DNA of 64,000 bases from positions 186,001 to 250,000 of the forward strand of contig DAONJS010000001.1 in NCBI GenBank assembly GCA_035405785.1, given 5' to 3'. This DNA is from BPGX01 sp035405785. Its GTDB lineage: Bacteria; Bacteroidota; Bacteroidia; B-17B0; Aurantibacillaceae. Below are positions 37,118-46,401 of the stretch, in pieces; within the stretch, counting starts at the first letter, position 1, and each line of letters begins with the position of its first letter. The translations under genes were made by a program, and so were the position numbers. The notes below the pieces were generated by a model. It was not told the origin of the DNA and ran no database searches. It was given only the letters and a program-made list of their open reading frames with translations.

Positions 37118-37582
37118 ATGGAACACATTACAATTACTACTTCATCAAAAAAAGAACAATACGAACAATTATATAATCAACTTAAATACATTCTTGAAAA
37201 TGAATCAGATCAAATAGCAAGAATGGCAACTATTTGTGCTGCTATTTATGAAGCATTTCATTTTTATTGGATTGGATTTTATAGGGTAGTGGGTAACGAA
37301 TTGGTTGTTGGTCCATATATTGGAACACTTGGATGTTTGAGAATTAAAAAAGGTAAAGGCGTTTGTGGTAGTTGTTGGGAAAAAGGACAAACAATTATTG
37401 TGCCTGATGTTGAACAATTTCCAGGACATATTGCTTGCAGTAGTGAATCAAAATCTGAAATTGTTGTGCCAGTATTCAAAAACAATTCAATTATTGCAGT
37501 GTTAGATATTGACAGCACAGAGTACAACACTTTTGATGAACAAGATAAACTTGGATTAGAAAAAATTGTTGAATTAGTTTAA
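37118..37582 (+). CDS. msrC: Free methionine-(R)-sulfoxide reductase (GAF domain)
   Basis: The 154-residue GAF protein reduces free L-methionine-R-sulfoxide. The three functional cysteines are present: Cys73 (GCLRI), Cys83 (GKGVCG) and Cys107 (PGHIACSSESKSEIVVPV), matching the E. coli fRMsr pattern, along with the substrate-pocket WIGFY. Ordinary GAF sensors lack these cysteines. It starts 4 bp after the hydroxylase-like gene. A 282-bp gap of AT-rich degenerate TTTAG/CTAAA repeats follows. Confidence 0.92.
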   Translation: MEHITITTSSKKEQYEQLYNQLKYILENESDQIARMATICAAIYEAFHFYWIGFYRVVGNELVVGPYIGTLGCLRIKKGKGVCGSCWEKGQTIIVPDVEQFPGHIACSSESKSEIVVPVFKNNSIIAVLDIDSTEYNTFDEQDKLGLEKIVELV

Positions 37583-37864
37583 GGAGTGGTTAGTTTTTAG
37601 TATTTAGTTTTTAGTTAATTATAAACAAATCATGTTTCCGAAATTCTTAAAACAAAAAATTAAGAAGAAATATTTGTTCTTTTTAAACTTTGTGGGCTTT
37701 GCAAAAATCCATTGTGTTCTTTGTGTTTAAAAAATTATATCATTTACATATTCTTTCAGAATTTTGAGAAAATTAAGTATAAATCAAGATTAAAGACTCA
37801 AAACTCATTAAACATTGAGTATTGATTATTATTTTTTTAATTACTTTTACCCAAAAAAAAATAT

Positions 37865-38839
37865 ATGATGGATAAGTACATTTCAAACTTTCCTGAACAA
37901 TTATCAGATGCTCTTAAAATCACTCAGAATCTTTTACTTAACTATAATAATATCCAAAATATCATTATCACAGGAATGGGCGGATCTGGAATAGGAGGAA
38001 CATTTGCTTATGAATATACTTATAATAATATTCAAATACCTGTCCTTATCAATAAATCCTATCATTTGCCTGCTTTTGTAAATGAAAACACACTTGTTAT
38101 AGTGTCGTCTTATTCAGGTAATACAGAAGAAACCTTACAATGTTTGAATGATGCTATTCAAAAAAAATCAAAAGTTGTTGCCATCACAAGTGGCGGAAAA
38201 ATTTTAGATATATGTAAAGAAAAAAACTTTCCAGTCATAATATTGCCAAAAGGATTTCCACCAAGAACCTGTTTGGGCTATTCATTTGTAGCAGTATTAA
38301 GCATTTTAAACAAATTAAATTTTATTTCATCTGATTGGAAAAATGAAATAGAAGAAAGCATTTCTTTATTAAAAAAGGAACAAAACGACATTCGTCAGCA
38401 AGCCAAAGGTATTGCTCAACAAATTCAAAAAACTTTTCCTATCATTTATACACTGCACTCTGAAGCATTGGCTTTTCGGCTAAGACAACAACTTAATGAA
38501 AATAGTAAAATGCTTTGTAGTCATCACATCATACCTGAAATGAATCACAACGAAATTGTTGGTTGGAAATGTTTAAGTGCTCAACATACTGTAATTGCTA
38601 TTCTAACTGATTTTGATTTGCCTCAAAATATCAAACGTTATACATTTTGCAAAAAAGTTTTTACTGAACTGAATGTCCCTGTTATAGAGATGATTGCAAA
38701 AGGCAATTCACTTTTAGCCCAATGGATGTATATTGTACATTTATCTGATTGGATTTCTTATGAATTGGCGATATTAAATAATGTTGATCCTGTTGAAGTA
38801 AATGTAATAGATAAACTTAAAAACGAATTACAAAAATAA
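37865..38839 (+). CDS. Bifunctional phosphoglucose/phosphomannose isomerase
   Basis: The 324-residue protein has two SIS domains: IIITGMGGSGIGGTFAYEY at about 34-52, then VIVSSYSGNTEETLQC, and a C-terminal PGI/PMI domain with EMNHNEIVGWK at about 219-229. This is the short bacterial/archaeal type that interconverts glucose-6-P or mannose-6-P with fructose-6-P. It could feed mannose-6-P to the GDP-mannose route, since the window's manC lacks an isomerase domain. Two ATGs in tandem make the start ambiguous by one codon. It starts a two-gene run with a saccharopine dehydrogenase 6 bp downstream. Confidence 0.88.
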   Translation: MMDKYISNFPEQLSDALKITQNLLLNYNNIQNIIITGMGGSGIGGTFAYEYTYNNIQIPVLINKSYHLPAFVNENTLVIVSSYSGNTEETLQCLNDAIQKKSKVVAITSGGKILDICKEKNFPVIILPKGFPPRTCLGYSFVAVLSILNKLNFISSDWKNEIEESISLLKKEQNDIRQQAKGIAQQIQKTFPIIYTLHSEALAFRLRQQLNENSKMLCSHHIIPEMNHNEIVGWKCLSAQHTVIAILTDFDLPQNIKRYTFCKKVFTELNVPVIEMIAKGNSLLAQWMYIVHLSDWISYELAILNNVDPVEVNVIDKLKNELQK

Positions 38840-38845
38840 CACAAT

Positions 38846-39976
38846 ATGGCTAATATCACATTATTTGGAAGTGGGCTTGTAGGTGCAGTAATAGCACAGG
38901 ATTTGTCTTCTCATCATAGTGTAACTGTTATAGACAAGAATAAAAATTCATTGCAAAAATTTTCATTTAAAAAAAATATCACCACTGTTGAAGCAGATGC
39001 TACGGATAAAAAAGTAATAGAAAGATATTGTGAAAATGCAGATGTAGTAGTAACTGCATTGCCCGGATTTATTGGCTTTCAAGTATTAAAACAAATTGTT
39101 GAACTTGGAAAAAATGTTGCAGATATTTCCTTTTATCCTGAAAATGCATTAGAACTCAATGAACTTGCACAAGAAAAAAATTGCACTGTAATTGTAGATT
39201 GTGGCGTTGCTCCCGGAATGAGTAATTTTTTTGCAGGTTATTATGCTCACAAAATGGAAGTGGATGAATTTATATGTTATGTAGGTGGCTTGCCTGTTGA
39301 GAGAAAATTTCCATTTGAATACAAAGCTCCATTTTCTCCTGTAGATGTTATTGAAGAATACACAAGACCTGCCAGATTAAAAGAGAATGGCAAAATAGTC
39401 GTAAAGCCCGCTTTGTCTGAGATAGAATATCTTAATTTTGATAAAGTAGGAACTTTAGAAGCATTTAATACTGATGGATTAAGAAGTTTGCTCTATACGC
39501 TCAATATCCCGAATATGAAAGAAAAAACACTTCGCTATCCCAGACATACTCGTTTAATTCAGGCATTCATTGAAACTGGATTTTTTGAAAATAAAGAAAT
39601 AGAAATCAATGGTCATAAATTAAAGCCCATTGAATTAACTACTAAACTACTAAAAGATGCATGGAAACTTAATGAAGGCGATGATGAATTAACCATAATG
39701 AGAATTATTATCAAAGGAAAAGAAAACGGAAAATCCCAAACATATATTTACGATTTATTTGATAAATATGATAAAAACACTGGATTTACTTCAATGTCAA
39801 GAACAACAGGATTTACCTGCACTGCAATGGTTAATATGATTTTAGAAAAAGTATTTACTCAAAAAGGTGTTTTTCCACCCGAACTACTTCCCACAAATGA
39901 TAAGATTTTCAACTATGTCATCAATTATTTAGAAAAAAGAAATGTGGTTTACAAACCATCAGTGATAAGTGAATAA
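38846..39976 (+). CDS. Saccharopine dehydrogenase (Lys9/SDH-like, glutamate- and aminoadipate-semialdehyde-forming)
   Basis: The 376-residue protein opens with a Rossmann fold (ITLFGSGLVGAVIAQDL, then SVTVIDKNKNSL) and continues with VVTALPGFIGFQVLKQIVELGKNVADISFYPE and DCGVAPGMSNFFAGYY. A long substrate domain with GGLPVERKFPFEYKAPFS follows. These are typical of the saccharopine dehydrogenase of the SDH half of LKR/SDH and Lys9. It would split saccharopine into glutamate and 2-aminoadipate 6-semialdehyde. The LKR-like partner is at 1774-2982. It follows PGI/PMI by 6 bp and is closed by a strong hairpin terminator. Confidence 0.87.
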   Translation: MANITLFGSGLVGAVIAQDLSSHHSVTVIDKNKNSLQKFSFKKNITTVEADATDKKVIERYCENADVVVTALPGFIGFQVLKQIVELGKNVADISFYPENALELNELAQEKNCTVIVDCGVAPGMSNFFAGYYAHKMEVDEFICYVGGLPVERKFPFEYKAPFSPVDVIEEYTRPARLKENGKIVVKPALSEIEYLNFDKVGTLEAFNTDGLRSLLYTLNIPNMKEKTLRYPRHTRLIQAFIETGFFENKEIEINGHKLKPIELTTKLLKDAWKLNEGDDELTIMRIIIKGKENGKSQTYIYDLFDKYDKNTGFTSMSRTTGFTCTAMVNMILEKVFTQKGVFPPELLPTNDKIFNYVINYLEKRNVVYKPSVISE

Positions 39977-39983
39977 TGAATAG

Positions 39984-40005
39984 AAACGACATTTATGTCG
40001 TTTTT
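39984..40005 (+). terminator. Rho-independent terminator after the saccharopine dehydrogenase
   Basis: A perfect 8-bp stem AAACGACA/TGTCGTTT with TTTA loop and a five-T run begins 8 bases after the stop. A degraded look-alike (CCAACATTTAAGTCGG followed by TTTTGAA) follows at about 40021-40040. Confidence 0.8.
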
Positions 40006-40110
40006 GAAAAATGAAAAGATCCAACATTTAAGTCGGTTTTGAATAAAAAATAAATTCCAAATTTTTGAAGTTGAAAATTATTCATCAAAAAATCATTTCA
40101 AAATAAAATG

Positions 40111-40118
40111 TATATTTG
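40111..40118 (+). promoter_or_regulatory. Bacteroidota -7 element (TATATTTG)
   Basis: A perfect TAnnTTTG match ending 17 bases before the ATG of the NifU-family gene. Confidence 0.65.
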
Positions 40119-40135
40119 CACACAAATATAGTTTT

Positions 40136-40375
40136 ATGTCCAAAGATAAGGATGTAGAAGAAAAAATAAAATCAGCACTAAGTGAAATTCTTCCATATTT
40201 ACAAGCAGATAATGGTGGAGTTGAATTAGTGGATATTTCAAAAGACACATTGAAAATTCGTTTTACAGGCACTTGCAAAACCTGCGAAATGCAATACTAC
40301 ACTTTCAAAGCCGCTATTGAAGAAACCATCAAAAACAGAGTATCTGAAATTTCTAAAATTGAAATTGTCGCTTAA
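40136..40375 (+). CDS. NifU-like C-terminal domain iron-sulfur scaffold/carrier (Nfu type)
   Basis: The 79-residue protein is a single NifU C-terminal domain: LSEILPYLQADNGGVELVDI followed by FTGTCKTCEMQYYTFKAAIEETIK. The CxxC pair (Cys47 and Cys50) would bridge a 4Fe-4S cluster for delivery to apo-enzymes. Small stand-alone NifU proteins of this length are common in Bacteroidota. It has its own promoter and lies 15 bp upstream of metF, probably in the same transcript. Confidence 0.92.
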   Translation: MSKDKDVEEKIKSALSEILPYLQADNGGVELVDISKDTLKIRFTGTCKTCEMQYYTFKAAIEETIKNRVSEISKIEIVA

Positions 40376-40390
40376 TATTTTCACACACTT

Positions 40391-41344
40391 ATGAAGTTAA
40401 TTGATATAATCAAAAAATCAAAACATACTTTATTTTCAATTGAAATACTTCCTCCTCTTAAAGGTAAAGGTATAAAAAGTATTTATGACAATATAGATCC
40501 ATTATTAGAATTCAAGCCCGCTTTTATTGATGTTACTTATCATCGTGAAGAATATGTGTATAAAAAAAGACCTGGTGGTTATTTAGAAAAAGTGAGTGTT
40601 CGCAAAAGACCAGGAACAGTAGGCATTTGTGCCGCATTGATGTACAAATATAATGTTGAGGCAGTTCCACATATTATATGTGGCGGATTTAATAAAGAAG
40701 AAACTGAAAATGCTTTGATTGATTTACATTTTTTAGGTATTCAAAATGTTCTCGCCTTGCGAGGCGATAGTATTAAATCTGAACCTTATTTTATTCCTGA
40801 ACCTGGTGGACATGCTTATGCTATTGATTTAGTTAAACAAATTGCCGCAATGAATAAAGGTATTTATTTAGATGAAGAAATGAAAGATGCTGAACCCACT
40901 GATTTTTGTATAGGTGTAGCAGGTTATCCTGAAAAACATTTTGAAGCCCCAAATTTTCAAAGTGATTTAATGTGGCTTAAACAAAAGATTGATGCTGGTG
41001 CTCATTATGTAGTTACTCAAATGTTTTTTGATAATAAAAAATACTTTGATTTTGTCAAAAAGTGCAGAGAATTAGAAATTAATGTGCCTATTATTCCGGG
41101 CATTAAAGTTCTTACTTCAAAAAAACAATTACTTACAATTCCTAAAACTTTTAATGTAGAAATTCCTTTTGAACTATATCAAGAAGTTCAAAAATGCAAA
41201 TCTGATGATGAAGTTAAGCAAGTAGGTATTGAATGGTGTGTCAATCAATGCAAAGAACTAATGAAAGAAAATGTACCATGCTTACATTTTTATACAATGG
41301 GAAATTCTGAAATCACAAAAAAGGTAGCAGAACAGATATTTTGA
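40391..41344 (+). CDS. metF: 5,10-methylenetetrahydrofolate reductase
   Basis: The 317-residue flavoenzyme of the TIM-barrel MTHFR family reduces methylene-THF to methyl-THF for methionine synthesis. Diagnostic segments are FSIEILPPLKGKG with the catalytic Glu near residue 20, FIDVTYHREE, VEAVPHIICGGFNKEE, VLALRGDS (about 120-127), GVAGYPEKHFEAPN and AHYVVTQMFFDNKKYFDFV. The length and segment order are complete. It sits between the NifU gene and ftsX (22-bp gap). Confidence 0.95.
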   Translation: MKLIDIIKKSKHTLFSIEILPPLKGKGIKSIYDNIDPLLEFKPAFIDVTYHREEYVYKKRPGGYLEKVSVRKRPGTVGICAALMYKYNVEAVPHIICGGFNKEETENALIDLHFLGIQNVLALRGDSIKSEPYFIPEPGGHAYAIDLVKQIAAMNKGIYLDEEMKDAEPTDFCIGVAGYPEKHFEAPNFQSDLMWLKQKIDAGAHYVVTQMFFDNKKYFDFVKKCRELEINVPIIPGIKVLTSKKQLLTIPKTFNVEIPFELYQEVQKCKSDDEVKQVGIEWCVNQCKELMKENVPCLHFYTMGNSEITKKVAEQIF

Positions 41345-41366
41345 TATAAATGACAAATAATTTCAG

Positions 41367-42218
41367 ATGAAAAATATTAATCCAACATCCATTACTGTAA
41401 TTATTAGTTTATCTCTTGTTTTGTTTATGCTTGGCATTACCAGTATGGTATTATACAATGCTCAAAAATTGACCATATATGTAAAAGAAAATATAGGTTT
41501 TCAAATATTTTTGAAAGATAGTATTCCTGAAAAAGATCTTGAGATTTTACAAAAAGAATTGGTGCAAATGCCTTTTACAAAGTCCATCACTTATACTTCA
41601 AAAGAAATGGCCGCAGAACAATTAAAAAAAGATTTGGGTGAAGATTTTATTTCATTTCTTGGATATAATCCATTATCAGCTTCTATTGATATAAAACTTA
41701 ATGCAAACTATGCTAATAATGATAGTTTAGTAAAAATTGAAAGAATACTTTCTGATAATCCATATATTAAAGAAATTAGTTATCAAAAAAATCTTATAGA
41801 AAAAATAAACAGAAACACTAAAATTGTAGTAATGTATTTGTTGTTTTTTGGTATTTTACTGCTCATCGTTGCTGCAACACTCATCAATAATACCATTCGC
41901 TTATCAATATATTCACAAAGATTTTTAATAAGAACAATGTATTTGGTTGGTGCTACAAAATTTTTTATAGGCAAACCTTTTATAATAAGAAGTTTAATGC
42001 AAGGGATTATAGCATCATTATTAAGTTCTATAATGATAGTGGGAATCTGGTATTTTACAACACAATATGTTCCACAACTTAATATACTTCAATCCATCTG
42101 GATGTGGGTAGTAACATTTAGTGCAGTGTTTATTTCAGGAATAATTATCTCCACATTTAGTGCATGGCTTTCTGTCAATTATTATCTGCGTATGCAAAAT
42201 GCAGATTTGTATTTGTGA
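41367..42218 (+). CDS. ftsX: Cell division protein FtsX (ABC transporter-like permease)
   Basis: The 283-residue protein has a first membrane helix (about 9-30), then an extracytoplasmic domain (IFLKDSIPEKDLEILQKEL ... ITYTSKEMAAEQLKKDLGEDF). Three further helices follow (about 152-172, 206-228 and 248-270), with RTMYLVGATKFFIGKPFIIRSLMQG between them, the FtsX signature. With the ATPase FtsE it controls peptidoglycan hydrolases at division; ftsE is not in this window, which is common in Bacteroidota. It converges on the secreted-protein operon at 42228. Confidence 0.92.
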   Translation: MKNINPTSITVIISLSLVLFMLGITSMVLYNAQKLTIYVKENIGFQIFLKDSIPEKDLEILQKELVQMPFTKSITYTSKEMAAEQLKKDLGEDFISFLGYNPLSASIDIKLNANYANNDSLVKIERILSDNPYIKEISYQKNLIEKINRNTKIVVMYLLFFGILLLIVAATLINNTIRLSIYSQRFLIRTMYLVGATKFFIGKPFIIRSLMQGIIASLLSSIMIVGIWYFTTQYVPQLNILQSIWMWVVTFSAVFISGIIISTFSAWLSVNYYLRMQNADLYL

Positions 42219-42227
42219 TTTTGATGA

Positions 42228-42578
42228 TCACTCCACACCTTTCTTTAACTCTTCTATAGTATTTTTGGTATAAAGGTCTGTAATAACACCTAATGGAAAG
42301 TTCATTTTAGTTAATTCTTCTTTAAATTTTGTGATTACATCAGATTCAACATTTTTTGGATAAGAAAGAATCAAATATTTTTTACTATAATTTCTTTCAA
42401 TTTCTTTCCAGTTATTTCTCAATTCCATTTGAATAAATAATCCTCTGAAATGCGGACAATCTAAAATAGCATCATTGACTTTCATTACAAGATATGCTGT
42501 TGAATCATTTTGATTTTGGGCTTTGCTTAATCCCATTAAACTTGCAGTAAGTATTAAAACAAACATTCCTTTTTTCAT
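42228..42578 (-). CDS. Small secreted protein of unknown function
   Basis: The 116-residue protein has a signal peptide (MKKGMFVLILTASLMGLSKAQ). The mature domain of about 95 residues contains MKVNDAILDCPHFRGLFIQME near residues 32-52 and FKEELTKMNFPLGVITDL. The single cysteine before Pro-His and the alternating strand/helix pattern recall ferredoxin-like heavy-metal-associated folds, but the CxxC is missing, so I do not assign a function. It begins 4 bp after the giant CTD protein gene upstream and is probably the last gene of that operon. Confidence 0.6.
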   Translation of the reverse strand: MKKGMFVLILTASLMGLSKAQNQNDSTAYLVMKVNDAILDCPHFRGLFIQMELRNNWKEIERNYSKKYLILSYPKNVESDVITKFKEELTKMNFPLGVITDLYTKNTIEELKKGVE

Positions 42579-42582
42579 AGTT

Positions 42583-45500
42583 TTATTTTTTAATAGTTAA
42601 TAATGAAACATGTCCTTTGTAAAAATGTTTATATCCTGCTATATCATACAATACAATATAGTAGGCATACACTCCTGTTGGAGCAGGTTTTCCTTTGTAT
42701 GTTCCATCCCATCCTTCATTAAAATCCTCACTTACAAAAATCTTTTCTCCCCATCTGTCATATATTTCCATTTTATAGTTTTTGATTTGAATACCTACAC
42801 CTTCTGGTTTAAACAAATCGTTTAATCCATCTCCATCTGGTGTGAATGCATTTGGGATATAAATAGCAACATCAGGTTTTACTGTAATTTTTTGAGATGT
42901 TGAATCTACACATCCATACATATTTGTTACTACTAGTGTAATAGTATAATCTCCCGGCGTAGTGTATAAATGTTCAGTATTAAATGAAGAAGCCGTATTG
43001 TTGGTGCTGGTACTATCTCCAAAATTCCAGAAATAAGTAACCCCACCATTACTTGTATTGACAAAGTATTCCAATCCATTTAATTCACTGATAACTGGTT
43101 TTTCAGGATAAAAGGAAGCAATTGGTTTGGGATATGTAATAATATATTGGTTTACAGTTGTATCTTTTTTACAACCAAACATTGTTGTCATTGAAAGTTT
43201 TACATCAAATGTATCAACTGTACTATAAACAACCTCTGCAGGATTTGTATTTCCAGTTTGAGTATTACCAAAGTCCCATGTATAACTATCAAAACTACTT
43301 CCTGCCAGAGCATTGAATTTTACTTTTAATGGTACACATCCTTTTGTGGTATCTGCTGTAAAAGCTAGTATTGGCAATGGATTCACATTTACAGTAAAAA
43401 TTCCAACACCATCTGGATTAGTACAACCATCTGATACTGTTAGAGTATATGTCATTGGATTTTGTGAAATATCGCCTATAACTTGTAATGTTTGAGTGCT
43501 TGAACCGGTATTCCAGTTGAGAGAATAAGGACCACCATTTCCACCGTAATAATTTCCTGATATAACTATAGTATCTTTATCGCATACACTATAAACATTT
43601 GGAACAACAGTAATAGGTGGAAGTACAGTTATTTTAATAGTTTTAGTTTCAGATGTACAATTGTTAGCATCCGTAACATATACATTGTAAAATGAGGTAG
43701 ATAAAGGAGATACACTAATAGGACCAGAACCAGATAAACCTCCAGTCCAATTGTAAGTATAAGATGGTGTTCCGCCACTTGCATTTGCACTTATATTAAT
43801 TGATGTACCATAACAAATAGTTGCATCTGGTGAGGTAATTAGTGTGATGGATGTAGGTTGATTGATCATTAAAGTGGTACTGATTAAACAATTATTTGCA
43901 TCCAATACTTCCACAGTGTATTGTCCTCCTGGTAAATTAGTAGCTACAGATTGTGTGCCTCCTACAGGCAACCATTGATATTGATATCCTCCTACGCCGC
44001 CGCCAACAGTAACTGTTCCGCTTCCTGTTGGAATTCCATAACAGGTTGAACTATTGGATGAAGCAGCAATAGTCAATGGAGGTGGCTGTATAATAGATGT
44101 CGTGTCTGAAATAGAGCAACCATTTAAATCTTTAACAGTAACAGTATAATTTCCAACTGGTAAGTTGCTTACATAAGAGTTATTATTATTGACAGGTGTC
44201 CATGTATAAGAATATCCGCCATTTCCGCCACTTGCACTTGCTGATACCCAACCATCGCTACTGCTATTACAAGATACACTTCCAGATGAAACGGTTAAAG
44301 AAAGAGCTGGTGGTTCATTGATTTGAACAGTTGTAGATGCAGTACAATTATTAACATCAGAAACAGTTATGGTATAAATATTTGGAGAAAGATTAGTTAC
44401 AGTGGCACTTGTCATACCTCCGGGATTCCAAGAATAAGAGATAGTTCCGGTACCACCATAAGCATTTACAACAACGCTTCCATCATTGGCACCAGTACAA
44501 GAAATTGAATGTGTTTGCATTATTACTAATGATGGAGATGAAATGGGTTGAGGGATATTGACGGTTGTAAATGTAGAACCACATGCACCTGCATCAGAAA
44601 CGGTAACTGTATATGGACCGGTTGGCACACCAGTCATAATGCTCCCCGTTTGGGCAGAAGGTGTCCATAAGTAGTTGTATGGTGGCATACCACCTGATAC
44701 ATTAACTGTTGCACTTCCATTACTTCCTCCAAAACAAGATACACTATTTGTAGAAGCAGTAATACTGAATTGAGGATATACTTGCACAGTTTGGGTAGTA
44801 ACAAGTACTGTAGTTCCGCAAGTTGTTTGCATGGATAAAGTATAAGTGCCGGGAGTAGTGTAAACAAGAGAAGTATCATTGGTAGTAGGATTAATGGGCG
44901 ATCCATTTACAAACCATTCTAAACATGCATCGTTAGTAGGAGTAGTATTAGTAACTTTTAATGTATCACCAATACACAAATTAGCTTTATTAACTGTAAA
45001 TGTTGGAGCAATGGCACTACAAGTAGCACAAATAAAATTATCAGAAGGATTAACATTTGCAATGACAGGAGTTTGTTGATATGGAGAAATACTGTGGTTT
45101 ACCCAATAAGATAAAGGTACAGATGTAGTTATAACACTTGATGTAATATCTTTATATGTATAACCAATTCCAGCAGATGCATAACATGAACCGCAAATAC
45201 CCAAACTATCAGTTGCCGCTATGAATGGGTCGTAATCTCCTCCACTTCCATTTTGGGTATTTCCAACGGCTAAAAATCTTTTTCCTGAATAGTTAAATAC
45301 ATTTATGTACGAATCACTATTTGGGAAACCATAACCAGTATTGTTTATAGGAATTCCTGTATTGTCTAATACGGCAAGAAATGCTTCTGGAACTCCTGAT
45401 ACAAATGCTCCCCATGTTCTTCCAACAACTGCAATTTTACCAGTTTGGGATACAGTAAGTGCCATAGTATAATTATCCCATCCTGCTCCAAATCCATAAG

Positions 45501-46389
45501 TTTTTGCCCATTGTAAATTTCCATTCATATCAATTTTTAAAAGTAAAGAATTTTGTGTATTAGGTCCTGCCAATAAAGGGTTACCTGCATTTGTTGTTAT
45601 TCTACTAGCAATCAATAATCCACCGTCTGAAGTTGGAATACACTTATGAAAACTATCATTTTCCCATCCTTCTTTTTGATTAGTGCCATAAGTTTTTATC
45701 CATAATACATTACCATAAATATCCATTTTAACTACAAACAAATCAAAGTTTCCCGCTCCAAAGGAGGTAGTACTACCAAGAGCATAAATATAAGTGCCGT
45801 TTGTCGTTACATAATTAAACATATCATAATTTGGACCTGCTAACTTTTTTGTAAAAAGATAAGTACCAGATGAATTGTAAAAACTTATGCATGCATCATT
45901 TGGTGATGGGTACCACATATCAGTACCACCTACAGCAACGATATTTTGATTAGGTAATTCAGTAATAGATTGTGCCCATTCAGTAGTTCCGCCTAATGGA
46001 TTATTTCTCCACAATTCATGCCATAATAAGTTTCCACTAGCATCTACTTTCATCACAAGCCAATCATAACCGCTACCAGTAATATCTGCTGCACCTGCAA
46101 CAACTAATCCACCATCGTAGGTTTCTTTGATATCTAGTCCTCCTGCAGAATTTCCAAAATCATAAGTTTTGTACCATTGCAGGGCACCGCACTTATTTAT
46201 TTTTGCAATATATACATTACAATGACCTGCCTCGTGTTGTCCAGTGATAGCAATCCCTCCATCACTTGTTTGACATGCACCTAATCCGCCATTCATTCCA
46301 GGAAATGAATATTTTTTCAAAAATTTAATGTTTTGTGCATTTGATATCACATATATTAGTGTCATTAAAATCAAAAGTATCCTTTTCAT
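42583..46389 (-). CDS. Giant SprB-repeat protein with type B T9SS C-terminal domain (1268 residues)
   Basis: A signal peptide (MKRILLILMTLIYVISNAQ) is followed by an N-terminal propeller-like domain built of SDGG repeats (ACQTSDGGIAITG, TYDGGLVVAG, TSDGGLLIAS; about 30-410). An Ig-like segment comes next, then four SprB-type repeats (CFGGSNGSATVNVSGG, CTGANDGSVVVNAYGG and relatives; about 550-820), further Ig-like and PKD domains, and the CHU_C-type tail (IPNAFTPDGDGLNDLF ... YDRWGEKIF ... GWDGTYKGK). It should be exported by T9SS with a SprF-type helper. It is the middle gene of a three-gene minus-strand operon. Confidence 0.88.
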   Translation of the reverse strand: MKRILLILMTLIYVISNAQNIKFLKKYSFPGMNGGLGACQTSDGGIAITGQHEAGHCNVYIAKINKCGALQWYKTYDFGNSAGGLDIKETYDGGLVVAGAADITGSGYDWLVMKVDASGNLLWHELWRNNPLGGTTEWAQSITELPNQNIVAVGGTDMWYPSPNDACISFYNSSGTYLFTKKLAGPNYDMFNYVTTNGTYIYALGSTTSFGAGNFDLFVVKMDIYGNVLWIKTYGTNQKEGWENDSFHKCIPTSDGGLLIASRITTNAGNPLLAGPNTQNSLLLKIDMNGNLQWAKTYGFGAGWDNYTMALTVSQTGKIAVVGRTWGAFVSGVPEAFLAVLDNTGIPINNTGYGFPNSDSYINVFNYSGKRFLAVGNTQNGSGGDYDPFIAATDSLGICGSCYASAGIGYTYKDITSSVITTSVPLSYWVNHSISPYQQTPVIANVNPSDNFICATCSAIAPTFTVNKANLCIGDTLKVTNTTPTNDACLEWFVNGSPINPTTNDTSLVYTTPGTYTLSMQTTCGTTVLVTTQTVQVYPQFSITASTNSVSCFGGSNGSATVNVSGGMPPYNYLWTPSAQTGSIMTGVPTGPYTVTVSDAGACGSTFTTVNIPQPISSPSLVIMQTHSISCTGANDGSVVVNAYGGTGTISYSWNPGGMTSATVTNLSPNIYTITVSDVNNCTASTTVQINEPPALSLTVSSGSVSCNSSSDGWVSASASGGNGGYSYTWTPVNNNNSYVSNLPVGNYTVTVKDLNGCSISDTTSIIQPPPLTIAASSNSSTCYGIPTGSGTVTVGGGVGGYQYQWLPVGGTQSVATNLPGGQYTVEVLDANNCLISTTLMINQPTSITLITSPDATICYGTSINISANASGGTPSYTYNWTGGLSGSGPISVSPLSTSFYNVYVTDANNCTSETKTIKITVLPPITVVPNVYSVCDKDTIVISGNYYGGNGGPYSLNWNTGSSTQTLQVIGDISQNPMTYTLTVSDGCTNPDGVGIFTVNVNPLPILAFTADTTKGCVPLKVKFNALAGSSFDSYTWDFGNTQTGNTNPAEVVYSTVDTFDVKLSMTTMFGCKKDTTVNQYIITYPKPIASFYPEKPVISELNGLEYFVNTSNGGVTYFWNFGDSTSTNNTASSFNTEHLYTTPGDYTITLVVTNMYGCVDSTSQKITVKPDVAIYIPNAFTPDGDGLNDLFKPEGVGIQIKNYKMEIYDRWGEKIFVSEDFNEGWDGTYKGKPAPTGVYAYYIVLYDIAGYKHFYKGHVSLLTIKK

Positions 46390-46401
46390 CGGTTTAAGTT
46401 T

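Noticed and set aside
37583..37864. Possible gene or RNA in the 282-bp gap before PGI/PMI
   Set aside because: Only AT-rich degenerate TTTAGTTTTTAG-type stretches are visible; no frame, tRNA fold or -7 element with good spacing.
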